Below are positions 15,442 to 24,138 of a DNA stretch of 37,599 nt, piece by piece. Under the pieces are notes generated by a model that saw nothing but the letters and a program-made list of their open reading frames with translations, ran no database searches and was not told the DNA's origin. The stretch is from Verrucomicrobiales bacterium (lineage in GTDB: Bacteria; Verrucomicrobiota; Verrucomicrobiia; Verrucomicrobiales; DEV007): the NCBI GenBank assembly GCA_029233965.1, contig JARGOP010000008.1, forward strand, positions 75,007 through 112,605, given 5' to 3'. Position numbers and translations under genes: made by a program. Each line of letters begins with the position of its first letter. The stretch's first letter is position 1.

Positions 15442-17745
15442 GTGACCAAGTCGTTATTCTTCCCCGGTTTCCTGACTTTTCTTCTCTTCGGGATCTGCCT
15501 GCCTTTCGAGAGCAGGGCGCAGCCGGAGGGTGAGATGAGTGGTACGGAGTTCTTCGAGCGCCGCGTCCGACCGCTTCTCGTGAAGCATTGTTATGAATGC
15601 CATTCCGAGGCGGAGGGTTCGCAGAAGGGCGGTCTTCTCCTCGATCGCGAAAGCGGTTGGCTTGAAGGCGGCGATACCGGCAAAGCAGTCGTTCCCGGGA
15701 ATGTTCAAGGGTCACTCCTGCTCGAGGCGGTGGCCTACACCGACCCGGATTTCGAAATGCCGCCGAAGTATCAGCTCGAACCCGGCGAGATTGCGATCCT
15801 GAAACGCTGGGTCCTCGACGGAGCCGCCGGTCCTGCTGAGGACATGGGCGAAACGGAGTTCTCGCAGCTGGGCGATCAGACGGTCATTTTTGAAAAGGCC
15901 AAGGATCACTGGTCCTTTCAGCCGGTCGGGAAAGTGACTCCGCCTCAAGTCTCCGATGCGGAATGGAACGGGAATCCGATCGATCAGTTCGTTTTCGCCA
16001 GGCTCGCGGAAAAGGGACTTACTCCATCACCGCCAGCCGATCGGCGAACCATCGTGAGAAGGCTGAGCTACAAGCTGACCGGCCTTCCTCCCTCGGCGGA
16101 GGATATGGGGGTGAAGAATCTCAATCTTTACCTCAATGAACTGATCGATTCGCCGCGCTTCGGCGAGCATGTGGGGCGTTACTGGCTCGACGTGGCGAGA
16201 TATGCCGACACCGCGACCACTTACCGCGCTGACACGAAGACGCCGCATTATTACCCCTACGCCTTCACCTACCGGGACTATGTCATTGAGTCATTCAACG
16301 AAGACAAGCCCTTTGACCTTTTTGTGAAAGAGCAACTCGCGGCGGACCTTCTCGGACTGGAGGCAAAAGACCCCCCTCTCACCGCTCTCGGGTTTCTCGG
16401 GGTTTCACCGCATCGCAACATGTCTGCGGACTTCGTCGATGACGTCATCGATGTGACAACCCGCGGGATTCTCGGGATGACGGTCTCCTGTTCGCGTTGC
16501 CACGATCACAAATTTGAGCCGGTTCCGACGGCCGACTATTACTCGCTCTATGGAGTCTTCAATTCCATCAATCGTCCCGAGCCGTGGGATTTGGAAGACT
16601 ATCCTGTGATCGATGGCTACCACCCTCCGCAGGCTGAGGTGGCCAGTTACACGAAAGCGAAAGCTGCGATCGACAAAAAGATCAAGGACGCCGGTGAGTC
16701 CGTGAAGAAGGGAAACAACCGCTCCGTTGCGGAAGAGATTGAGCAGACCGACCTCGCTGAACTGCTTCTCTTTCACGAGGGGGCTCCGGTCAGAGCGATG
16801 GCCGTTTCCGAAAAGCCGAAGCCAACCGAGCCCTTCATTTTCGTTCGGGGCGAAGCGTCGAGCCGGGGGGATCGGGTTCCGCGACGTTTCCTGAAAATCA
16901 TCGATCCTGAGCAGGAGCCGTTTAGCAGGGAAAACAGCGGGCGTCTCGATTTGGCGGAAAAACTGGTTGATCCAGCGAACCCGCTTACCGCGCGAGTTTA
17001 TGTGAACCGGATCTGGGCCATGCTCATGGGCGATGCGATTGTCGACACGCCCTCTGATTTCGGTCTTCAGGGAGAGGCTCCGAGTCATCCGGAGTTGCTC
17101 GACTTTCTCGCGGCGCAATTTGTCGAGGAAGGTTGGTCGACGAAGAAGCTGGTCCGTCTCATCGCGACTTCAAAGACTTTCCGACAGGCGAGTTGGAATC
17201 GTGAGGAAATGGCGGCGATCGATCCTGAGAACGAATTTTTCTGGAGGGCGAACCGGACCCGTCTTCGCATTGAGGAAATTCGCGACTCCCTGCTCTCGGT
17301 CGCGGGCGAGCTTGATCTGAAAATGCGGGGGCGCCCCGGTCAGATTTGGGGCGACGATTATACGAAGCGCCGCAGCGTTTACGGCTACGTGAACCGCTTC
17401 AACCTCGATCCGACCCTGCGCAATTTCGATTTTCCCTCACCGATGCAGACGCAGGATTCACGCACCGAAAATATCGTGGCTCCGCAGGCCCTCTTTCTCA
17501 TGAACTCGCCGTTCATGATCGATCAAGCCGCCGCGCTACTTGAGGATCTTGCCTTCGAAGATTCCGTGAGCAGGGAGGAGCGCATCGATGCGGTTTTTGA
17601 GCGGGTTTTGCAACGTGCCCCCACCCCCGGAGAGGTGGAGCAGGTGAAGCGTTTCGCTGAAATCGAAGAGGGGCGCAAGGTTTCGCCGTGGCGGTTGCTC
17701 GCGCAGTCACTCTGCATGTCGAACGAATTTTTGTACGTGGACTGA
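15442..17745 (+). CDS. Secreted DUF1549/DUF1553 planctomycete cytochrome C domain protein
   Basis: A 767-residue exported protein starting at GTG (15442), chosen because it opens a clear signal peptide (hydrophobic residues 5-21, cleavage near SRA) and is preceded by a GA-rich segment. The PSCyt1 domain has CYECH (C50-C53-H54) and KGGLLLDRESGWLEGG. DUF1549 follows (FARLAEKGLTPSP, RLSYKLTGLPPS, YWLDVARYAD). It includes a second CxxCH, CSRCH at C350-C353-H354 in CSRCHDHKFEPVPTADYY. The C-terminal DUF1553 has NPLTARVYVNRIWAMLMG and RRSVYGYVNRFNLDP, with NSPFMIDQA near the end. It is shorter than the roughly 1000-residue members that carry an extra concanavalin domain. It is followed after 3 bases by a DUF1501 gene, its standard partner. 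Confidence 0.9.
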   Translation: MTKSLFFPGFLTFLLFGICLPFESRAQPEGEMSGTEFFERRVRPLLVKHCYECHSEAEGSQKGGLLLDRESGWLEGGDTGKAVVPGNVQGSLLLEAVAYTDPDFEMPPKYQLEPGEIAILKRWVLDGAAGPAEDMGETEFSQLGDQTVIFEKAKDHWSFQPVGKVTPPQVSDAEWNGNPIDQFVFARLAEKGLTPSPPADRRTIVRRLSYKLTGLPPSAEDMGVKNLNLYLNELIDSPRFGEHVGRYWLDVARYADTATTYRADTKTPHYYPYAFTYRDYVIESFNEDKPFDLFVKEQLAADLLGLEAKDPPLTALGFLGVSPHRNMSADFVDDVIDVTTRGILGMTVSCSRCHDHKFEPVPTADYYSLYGVFNSINRPEPWDLEDYPVIDGYHPPQAEVASYTKAKAAIDKKIKDAGESVKKGNNRSVAEEIEQTDLAELLLFHEGAPVRAMAVSEKPKPTEPFIFVRGEASSRGDRVPRRFLKIIDPEQEPFSRENSGRLDLAEKLVDPANPLTARVYVNRIWAMLMGDAIVDTPSDFGLQGEAPSHPELLDFLAAQFVEEGWSTKKLVRLIATSKTFRQASWNREEMAAIDPENEFFWRANRTRLRIEEIRDSLLSVAGELDLKMRGRPGQIWGDDYTKRRSVYGYVNRFNLDPTLRNFDFPSPMQTQDSRTENIVAPQALFLMNSPFMIDQAAALLEDLAFEDSVSREERIDAVFERVLQRAPTPGEVEQVKRFAEIEEGRKVSPWRLLAQSLCMSNEFLYVD

Positions 17746-17748
17746 ATC

Positions 17749-19173
17749 ATGGAGAACGAATTTAATCTTTCACGCAGGACCGCTTTGCAGCGTCTTGGTT
17801 TCGGGATGGGCGCCATCGCCGCCTCGGACCTTCTCGCGAGTGTTCAGGGGCGCGGTTTATCGGATTCTCCACTCTCCGTGCGCCAGCCGCATTTTCCCGC
17901 AAAGGCAAAACGCGTCATCCATCTTTTCATGAATGGCGGGCCGTCGCAAATTGACACCTTCGATCCAAAGCCCGGGCTGAAAAAACTCGACGGACAGGAG
18001 CTGCCGGAGTCCGTCAAAAAGACCCTCCAGCCGGCGCAGCGCAACCGGGTCGGTGAGATCTGGGCCTCGCCTTTTGAATTCTCGAAACACGGGGAGAGCG
18101 GACTCGAAATTTCCTCGTTGTATCCGAATGTCGCGAAGCATGCGGACAAGCTCTGTGTGATTCGTTCGATGCAGAGTGAGATCGCGAATCACTCTCCGGG
18201 ACTTCTCATGATGAATTGCGGTCACCCTGTGCTTGCCCGACCCAGCATCGGCTCGTGGGTGCTCTACGGTCTCGGAACAGAGAGCGAGGATCTTCCCGGG
18301 TATGTCGTTCTCATGCCGAGTGGAATGCCGACGGCTCAGTCCCGCAATTGGACGAGTTCTTTCCTTCCCGGCGTTTACCAGGGAACGCACATCGAAACGA
18401 ACGGCAAAGGCGGCGAAATGATCCCGCATCTCCACCGCGATGATATTCACACGGGGACCCAGCGAAATTTGCTTCGACTCACCAAGTCGTTGAATGAACG
18501 TCACGCCGCGAACCGGCCCGGCGATGAAAGACTCGATTCCCGGATCTACTCCATGGAGTTGGCCTTCCGGATGCAGAGCGCGGCCACCGACGCCTTTGAT
18601 GTCACGAAAGAGCCCGAGCCAGTTCGCGAGAGTTACGGCGACACGCCGGTGGGACGGAATTTGCTCATGGCACGTCGTCTCGTGGAGCGCGGGGTTCGCT
18701 ACGTGCAGTGTTACCATGGCGCCGGCCAACCGTGGGACAGCCACAGTGGACTCCTTCCGAATCACCAGCGCCTTGCGAAGGAATCCGATCAGCCGATTGC
18801 GGCTTTGTTAGGGGACCTCGAAGCACGCGGGATGCTGGAGGATACCCTCGTCGTCTGGGGCGGGGAAATGGGCCGCACTTCGACGATTCAGAAAGTGGCG
18901 AAGAAAGACGTGAATCGCATCGGTCGCGATCACCATGTCGATGGCTTCACCGTCTGGATGGCAGGGGGCGGCGTCAAAGGGGGAATGGCCTATGGCGAGA
19001 CGGACGATTTCGGGTTGGGGGTGGCTTCGAATCCTGTTCACGTCCACGATCTCCATGCCACGATGTTGCATCTCCTCGGCTTTGATCACGAGAAATTGAC
19101 TTACCGTTTCTCCGGTCGGGATTTCCGGCTCACCGATGTGCATGGATCCGTCGTGAAAGACATTCTCGCCTGA
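17749..19173 (+). CDS. DUF1501 domain protein, Tat-type signal
   Basis: A 474-residue member of DUF1501, a sulfatase/alkaline-phosphatase-fold family usually encoded next to DUF1549/DUF1553 cytochromes in PVC genomes. A twin-arginine-like signal (SRRTALQRL, R9-R10) points to export in the folded state. Family blocks in order: MNGGPSQIDTFDPKP, SMQSEIANHSPG, PSIGSWVLYGLG, GRNLLMARRLVERGVRYVQ, WGGEMGRTSTIQ, GRDHHVDGFTVWMAGGGVKG, and GRDFRLTDVHGSVVKDIL at the C-terminus. The His/Asp-rich positions (DHH, HDLHATMLHLLG) could bind metal as in phosphatases, but no activity is demonstrated. It lies 3 bases after the cytochrome gene, so the two are almost certainly co-expressed. The protein is complete. 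Confidence 0.92.
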   Translation: MENEFNLSRRTALQRLGFGMGAIAASDLLASVQGRGLSDSPLSVRQPHFPAKAKRVIHLFMNGGPSQIDTFDPKPGLKKLDGQELPESVKKTLQPAQRNRVGEIWASPFEFSKHGESGLEISSLYPNVAKHADKLCVIRSMQSEIANHSPGLLMMNCGHPVLARPSIGSWVLYGLGTESEDLPGYVVLMPSGMPTAQSRNWTSSFLPGVYQGTHIETNGKGGEMIPHLHRDDIHTGTQRNLLRLTKSLNERHAANRPGDERLDSRIYSMELAFRMQSAATDAFDVTKEPEPVRESYGDTPVGRNLLMARRLVERGVRYVQCYHGAGQPWDSHSGLLPNHQRLAKESDQPIAALLGDLEARGMLEDTLVVWGGEMGRTSTIQKVAKKDVNRIGRDHHVDGFTVWMAGGGVKGGMAYGETDDFGLGVASNPVHVHDLHATMLHLLGFDHEKLTYRFSGRDFRLTDVHGSVVKDILA

Positions 19174-19207
19174 TAGTCGGAGTTTTGCCGATTGGTCACT
19201 TTTTTTT
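19174..19207 (+). terminator. Possible weak Rho-independent terminator after the DUF1501 gene
   Basis: AGTCGG and CCGATT can form a short stem with one G-U pair. A run of eight T (19200-19207) follows a 6-base gap. The stem is short, so this is tentative. Confidence 0.3.
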
Positions 19208-19223
19208 GGCGCGAATTGGCTTC

Positions 19224-19252
19224 TTGTTGGAAGGCACTCCTCTCGCTAGGAT
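19224..19252 (+). promoter_or_regulatory. Putative promoter giving a leaderless mRNA
   Basis: TTGTTG (19224-19229), 17 bases, TAGGAT (19247-19252). Transcription would begin at about 19259, the A of the ATG. No Shine-Dalgarno is present, which fits leaderless initiation. This was read by eye and not scored. Confidence 0.4.
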
Positions 19253-19258
19253 GTCACC

Positions 19259-21361
19259 ATGAAAATCCCCGGCTCCCTTATTCTGGCATCTGTCGTCGCA
19301 CTTTTTTCCCCGGCATGCGCGGAAGAAAAAGCAGAACATGACCTCGTTATCTACGGCGGGACCTGTGCGGCTGTCACCGCTGCGGTCCAGGCGAAGAAGA
19401 TGGGCAAATCGGTCGTCATCGTCAGTCCCGATACGATTCTCGGTGGTCTTTCCAGCGGAGGGCTCGGGTGGACCGACACGGGGAACAAGGCGGTCATCGG
19501 GGGGCTTTCCCGCGATTTCTATCACCGCGTTTGGAAGGAGTATCAGAAGCCTGAAACCTGGAAGTGGGAGAAGCCGGAAGAGTATGGAAATACCGGTCAG
19601 GGGACCAAGGCGATGGATGGAGAAAACCGGACGATGTGGGTCTTTGAGCCGAGCGTTGCGCAGAAGGTCTTTGAAGACTATGTCACCGAGTTCGATCTCA
19701 CGGTTCACCGCGATGAATGGCTCGACCGCGAAAACGGAGTGAAATTAGAGGACGGTCGGATTGTTTCGATCACGACTCTGAGTGGAAAGACTTTCACTGG
19801 AACGATGTTTCTCGACACGACCTATGAGGGCGATCTCATTGCGGCAGCCGGGGTCGACTACCATGTCGGGCGCGAGGCGAATTCCGAGTATGGTGAAACC
19901 TGGAACGGCGTTCAGACCGGGGTGGATCATCACCGGCACCACTTTCAAGTTTTCGACAAGCCCGTCAGCCCTTATGTCATTCCCGGCGATCCTTCGAGCG
20001 GAGTGCTCGCCAGAATCAGCACCGAGCCGCCGGGTGAATACGGATCCGGAGATCATCGCGTGCAGGCCTACTGTTTCCGGATGTGTCTGACGAATCATCC
20101 GGAGAACCGGATTCCATTTCCGAAGCCGGATGGCTACGATCCGAAACAATATGAACTTCTCATCCGGTGCTTCGAAGCGGGTTGGGGCATGGAGCTTTTC
20201 AATAAGTTCGACATCATTCCCAACCACAAGACGGACACGAACAATCACGGCCCCTTCAGCTTCGATAATATCGGCTACAACTACGAGTATCCCGAGGCAA
20301 GTTACGAAGAGCGCCGCGAAATCATCAAAGAGCACGAGACCTATCAGAAGGGCCTGCTCTATTTCGTCGCCACTGACCCCCGGGTTCCGAAGGATGTGCA
20401 GGAGGAAATGAACACCTGGGGGCTCCCCAAAGACGAGTTCACCGAAAGCGGAAACTGGTCCCATCAGCTCTACATCCGTGAGGCCCGTCGTATGATCGGG
20501 GACTTCGTGATGACTGAAAACGAGCTGCGCAAAGTGAAGCCGACGCCGGATTCAGTCGGGATGGGTTCCTACGCGATCGATTCGCACAACACGCAGCGCC
20601 ACATCGACGAGAATGGACACGTCCAGAACGAGGGTGACATCGGCGTGAGCACGCGCGGGCCCTACGAGATCGCCTATGGATCGCTCGTTCCGAAAAGAGA
20701 GCAGTGCACGAATCTCTTTGCGCCGGTTTGCGTTTCGAGCACCCACATTGCCTTCGGTTCGATCCGGATGGAGCCGGTTTTCATGATCCTCGGCCAAAGT
20801 GCCGCGACCGCGGCAGTCATGGCGATCGATGGAGATCTCGACGTCCAGGATGTTCCCTACGAAGACCTCAAGGCGCGCCTTCTCGAGGATGGTCAGGTCC
20901 TTCACTATGATGGTCCTATCGCAGGCGGCAAAGGCAAAGCGGTGAGCGAACTGGAGGGGATCGTCGTGGATGATGAAAGAGCGGAGTTGACCGGCTTTGC
21001 GAAGACGAGTGCTTCGAACGGGCCTTTCGTCGGATTCGGGTATCGGCACGACGACAATAAGGACAAGGGTTCTTCTTCCGCCGTCTTTTCGACGACGATC
21101 AATGAGGCCGGCACGTATTCGATCCGGGTTGCGTATCCGAAGAACAGCAACCGGGCCTCCCATGTTCCGGTGACTGTGCAGACACCTGAGGGAACCATCA
21201 CGAAAATCCTCAATCAGAAGGAGGCTCCCTCTCATGAGCCCTTTCACGAGCTCGGAACGTTCACGATCGGAGCCGGCGAGGTTTCCACCGTGACGATCAG
21301 CAATGAAGGAACCGACGGGCACGTCATCATTGATGCGGTCCAGTGGCTGAAAACAGAGTAG
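19259..21361 (+). CDS. Secreted FAD-dependent oxidoreductase with C-terminal golvesin/xanthan-lyase-like domain
   Basis: A 700-residue exported flavoprotein of the FAD_oxidored (PF12831-type) group. Residues 1-21 form a signal peptide ending near CAEE; a lone Cys there is not a clear lipobox. The FAD-binding motif is HDLVIYGGTCAAVTAAVQAK (residues about 28-47), where the usual Gly-rich loop reads YGGTCAA. GGLSSGGLGWTD and later FAPVCVSSTHIAFGSIRMEPVFMILGQSAATA are strong family blocks that close the cofactor site. From about residue 570 a separate beta-sandwich resembles the C-terminal domain of golvesin and xanthan lyase (ETFV-like blocks, GTYSIRVAYP, GHVIIDAVQWL). It may bind polysaccharide. 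It lies downstream of the DUF1501 block but appears to have its own promoter. Confidence 0.85.
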   Translation: MKIPGSLILASVVALFSPACAEEKAEHDLVIYGGTCAAVTAAVQAKKMGKSVVIVSPDTILGGLSSGGLGWTDTGNKAVIGGLSRDFYHRVWKEYQKPETWKWEKPEEYGNTGQGTKAMDGENRTMWVFEPSVAQKVFEDYVTEFDLTVHRDEWLDRENGVKLEDGRIVSITTLSGKTFTGTMFLDTTYEGDLIAAAGVDYHVGREANSEYGETWNGVQTGVDHHRHHFQVFDKPVSPYVIPGDPSSGVLARISTEPPGEYGSGDHRVQAYCFRMCLTNHPENRIPFPKPDGYDPKQYELLIRCFEAGWGMELFNKFDIIPNHKTDTNNHGPFSFDNIGYNYEYPEASYEERREIIKEHETYQKGLLYFVATDPRVPKDVQEEMNTWGLPKDEFTESGNWSHQLYIREARRMIGDFVMTENELRKVKPTPDSVGMGSYAIDSHNTQRHIDENGHVQNEGDIGVSTRGPYEIAYGSLVPKREQCTNLFAPVCVSSTHIAFGSIRMEPVFMILGQSAATAAVMAIDGDLDVQDVPYEDLKARLLEDGQVLHYDGPIAGGKGKAVSELEGIVVDDERAELTGFAKTSASNGPFVGFGYRHDDNKDKGSSSAVFSTTINEAGTYSIRVAYPKNSNRASHVPVTVQTPEGTITKILNQKEAPSHEPFHELGTFTIGAGEVSTVTISNEGTDGHVIIDAVQWLKTE

Positions 21362-21386
21362 GGGAGTCACCGGGGATCAAGACCCT

Positions 21387-21418
21387 GGACAGGGTTGCGT
21401 CAGGAACCTAACCCTGTT
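21387..21418 (+). other. Inverted repeat after the FAD oxidoreductase gene
   Basis: ACAGGGTT (21389-21396) and AACCCTGT (21410-21417) are perfect complements separated by 13 bases. There is no T-run, so it could be a Rho-associated stem, an operator or nothing. It lies 26 bases after the stop at 21361. Confidence 0.4.
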
Positions 21419-21467
21419 GGAACAGAATCGACTGACGTTGAGGCTCTAACTTATCTTCACCCCGCCC

Positions 21468-21821
21468 ATGCATCCACCCGCCCGTGACCCAGACGAACTG
21501 GAGCGCTTCTTTGTCGCGCGTGCCAATGCGGGCGACGTTGAGGGGCTTGTTGCGCTTTATGAAGCAAACGCCACTCTCGATTCCGGGGACGGTGAATCGG
21601 TGGTCGGGAATGAGGAGATTCGGAGATTTTTCACTGACTACCTCGCGAGTGCTCCGCAGTTTGATCCCAGCCTCCAAACCCCTGCGGTGTGCAGCGGGGA
21701 TCTCGCTCTCACCTCATCCAGACTCGCCAACGGCGACATCACCGGGGAGATTGCGCGCCGCCAGGCGGATGGGACCTGGCTTTGGGTCATTGATCGTTTT
21801 ACTCTCGGGAAGATCAGGTAG
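21468..21821 (+). CDS. SnoaL-like / NTF2-superfamily small protein
   Basis: A 117-residue cytoplasmic protein with the NTF2-like (SnoaL, DUF4440) pattern: an N-terminal helix PDELERFFVARANAGDVEGLVALYEANATLD, cut here into the recognisable ANAGDVEGLVALYE block. GNEEIRRFFTDYLA comes next, and the C-terminal strands finish RQADGTWLWVIDRF. The fold is a cone-shaped alpha+beta barrel used by ketosteroid isomerases, polyketide cyclases and many proteins of unknown role. No ligand can be inferred. It stands alone on the plus strand, converging on the TPR-redoxin gene. Confidence 0.78.
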   Translation: MHPPARDPDELERFFVARANAGDVEGLVALYEANATLDSGDGESVVGNEEIRRFFTDYLASAPQFDPSLQTPAVCSGDLALTSSRLANGDITGEIARRQADGTWLWVIDRFTLGKIR

Positions 21822-21852
21822 GCAGCGCGGCTTTCCGCCGTGATCGCAAAAT

Positions 21853-24138
21853 CTAACTTGCCGGTGAGGTCAGTTCCAACAAGCGCACGCATTCCTCCAG
21901 CAGCCAGTCGGGATGCATGAAGGGTTCGTAGCTGATCTCCTGCCAGCGGATGCGACTGCTGCCGTCGATGAGGAAGGTGCCATGGAGGGCCATCTCTTCG
22001 AAGTCATCGTAGGCGCGGTAGGCTTTGAACTGATCCAGTGAGGGGTCGGCAAGGAGTGGAAAGGGGAATGGCTTCGTCTCGGTGTCGAAGGTTTTGCTCA
22101 GTCCGTCGATGCTGTCCGTGCTCACGGCGATCAGGTTAATTCCGGCGTCTGAAAATTTCTTCGCGGCCGGAGCGAAGGCATTGAGCTGCTCCATGCAGTG
22201 CGTGCATTCTTTTCCAAGGTAGAAAATCACGAGGACAGGTTCGCCGGCGAAGTCTTTGAGGCTGTGTATTTTTCCCTCTGCATCAGGAAGGGCAAGAGAC
22301 GGCGCGGGCGGTGGCGTCCAGCGGAAAGGGCCCAGCGAATCCAGAGGGGGGCGTTCCCCGAGATCCTGCGCTACGGCGGGAGCTTTTTTCCATTGATCCG
22401 GATAGCCCAGTGCTTTTGCCACCGGTTCGAGTCGCTTGAGAATGGGAAGGTCAGGGTCGGCGGAGTGAGCAAGAGTCCGGAGCGCCTCGAAGGCTTTCTT
22501 CGCTTCGTCTTTCTTTCCGGCGTCATAGAGAATTTCCACCTGCGTCGCAAGAGGGAGGACTTCGCCTGCGTCCGATTTGACCGATTCGGCGGCCAGCTGC
22601 ATGGCTTTGTCAGGATCTCCGGCGCGACGCCAGAGTCCGGCATGCCGCCATTTCGCGAGGTCTTTGAGGTCAGGGAGGAGTTGCTTTGCCTGATCCAGGT
22701 CAGCCGGTTCCCGGGTGAGAGCCTCATACACGGTGAGTTCGTTGACGAGGTTGCTCAGGGTTTCGATGTCCTTCTTGAATTCCTTTTCGGCCGACTCTTT
22801 GGCGCTGGTGATTTCTTTCTCCGGCTTGCTCTTGTCTTTGGCTTGTTTCTCCGCGTCGGCGACGGCGGCGTCTCTCGCGGTTGTTTTTTTCCGGAGCGCG
22901 CCGGTCAGTGCGGTGAGGTGCTGCTTCCCGCCGTCAAGGTCACCGCTCTCAAATTTTGCGATGCCGACGAAGCGGTCGTAGTCGCGTTGGAGGATGGATT
23001 TGTCATCCACGTCGAGGAGGCCGTTTTCGGAGAGTTTGATGAGTTGTTCCCACTGCTCAAAGCGGACGAGGGTATCGCGGAGGCGCTGACGACCGTATTG
23101 CCAGCTGCTTCCCTTGGGATTGTAGGTTTCCGGCTTGTCCTCCTTTTCGAATTTTGCGAGACGCGGCAGCGAGATCATGTTCATTGCCAGTTCCACGGAT
23201 CGGTCGAGTTGGCCGAGGTAGTTCAGATTACGAATGAGCCATTCGTTATTGTGCGCGAAATTGTGGATCTGATCGGGAACGATCTGAAACCGCATCATGT
23301 GAGCGTGATCGATCCGGGCGGAGGCTTCCTGTTGCCAGACCGCGTCTTCGTAGCGGTGGAGTTTCGAATAGATATGCCCGGGCATGTGCCACATGTGGGC
23401 GATCCCGGGGGCGGCGGGGCCACAGTTGGCGGCGGCGGCTAGGGCTTTGGTCGCATCCTCTTTGTCCCAGAGATGGATCTGGTAGTGGTTCGCGGGATGA
23501 TCGGGATCAGCGGTGAGGACCTTTTCAGCGAGAAGGTTGACCGCGTAGTGACTTGGGATCTCGAGTCCTTTGCCGTGGTTGTAGTAAATCTGTTTGAGGA
23601 GAAAAGCCTGGGCTTCGATGTCATCCGGGGACTCCGTCGCGATATTTTCTAACGAACGCACAAAATCCCGGAGCCGTTTCTTGGCATCGAGCTTGGTGTC
23701 GCGGAAGTAGTCGGCGAGGCCATCGATCCAGGCCTGCTCGCGGGGGGAGGCACTGTCTTTGCGTTCGACCGCTTTCTCGATGAAGCCTTTGCCCCGTTTG
23801 TCGTTTTTGAAATTGGCCATCGCCATGCCCCAGTAGGCCATGGCGCAGTCGGGATCGATCGCGGCGACCTGCCGGAAGCTGCGTTCCGCTTCGAAGTCCC
23901 AGAAGCCATGGAGCTGGCCGAGGCCCTGATCGAAGAACTGCTGTGCTTTTTCCGAGTCCGTCGAGACCTTGAAATGAACGTCCCCGGTTCCCGGAATCAG
24001 CACCGCCGCCTGGCGGGGGCCTTCATTGAAAACTTCACCATGGTAAGAGTGCCCGAGGGTGGGGTCCTTTTCTTCGGCCGCGGCGAGAGGCAGGAAAGCG
24101 AGAAAAGCGGTGGAAAGTAGAGCGGCTCTCGTGATCAT
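21853..24138 (-). CDS. Exported TPR protein with C-terminal thiol redoxin (AhpC/TSA-type) domain
   Basis: A 761-residue protein with a signal peptide (residues 1-21, ending LAAAE). The middle is helical TPR-like repeat material (for example FDQGLGQLHGFWDFEAERSF and AMAYWGMAMANF), with a DUF-type segment typical of PVC secreted TPR proteins. A Lys/Glu-rich stretch falls around residues 430-475. The last 160 residues form a peroxiredoxin/TlpA-like domain: DAEGKIHSLKDFAGEPVLVIFYLG, then the CxxC motif ECTHCMEQ (C645, C648), and LIAVSTDS. The domain probably uses the periplasmic thiol couple to reduce or handle a partner. The gene starts at ATG 24138, overlapping the DUF1080 stop by one base (TAATG), so the two are coupled. 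The substrate is unknown. Confidence 0.85.
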   Translation of the reverse strand: MITRAALLSTAFLAFLPLAAAEEKDPTLGHSYHGEVFNEGPRQAAVLIPGTGDVHFKVSTDSEKAQQFFDQGLGQLHGFWDFEAERSFRQVAAIDPDCAMAYWGMAMANFKNDKRGKGFIEKAVERKDSASPREQAWIDGLADYFRDTKLDAKKRLRDFVRSLENIATESPDDIEAQAFLLKQIYYNHGKGLEIPSHYAVNLLAEKVLTADPDHPANHYQIHLWDKEDATKALAAAANCGPAAPGIAHMWHMPGHIYSKLHRYEDAVWQQEASARIDHAHMMRFQIVPDQIHNFAHNNEWLIRNLNYLGQLDRSVELAMNMISLPRLAKFEKEDKPETYNPKGSSWQYGRQRLRDTLVRFEQWEQLIKLSENGLLDVDDKSILQRDYDRFVGIAKFESGDLDGGKQHLTALTGALRKKTTARDAAVADAEKQAKDKSKPEKEITSAKESAEKEFKKDIETLSNLVNELTVYEALTREPADLDQAKQLLPDLKDLAKWRHAGLWRRAGDPDKAMQLAAESVKSDAGEVLPLATQVEILYDAGKKDEAKKAFEALRTLAHSADPDLPILKRLEPVAKALGYPDQWKKAPAVAQDLGERPPLDSLGPFRWTPPPAPSLALPDAEGKIHSLKDFAGEPVLVIFYLGKECTHCMEQLNAFAPAAKKFSDAGINLIAVSTDSIDGLSKTFDTETKPFPFPLLADPSLDQFKAYRAYDDFEEMALHGTFLIDGSSRIRWQEISYEPFMHPDWLLEECVRLLELTSPAS

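Noticed and set aside
22198-23442. A 414-codon plus-strand open frame opposite the TPR-redoxin gene
   Set aside because: It lies wholly antisense to a well-supported protein with a signal peptide and CxxC motif. The composition is that of shadow frames.
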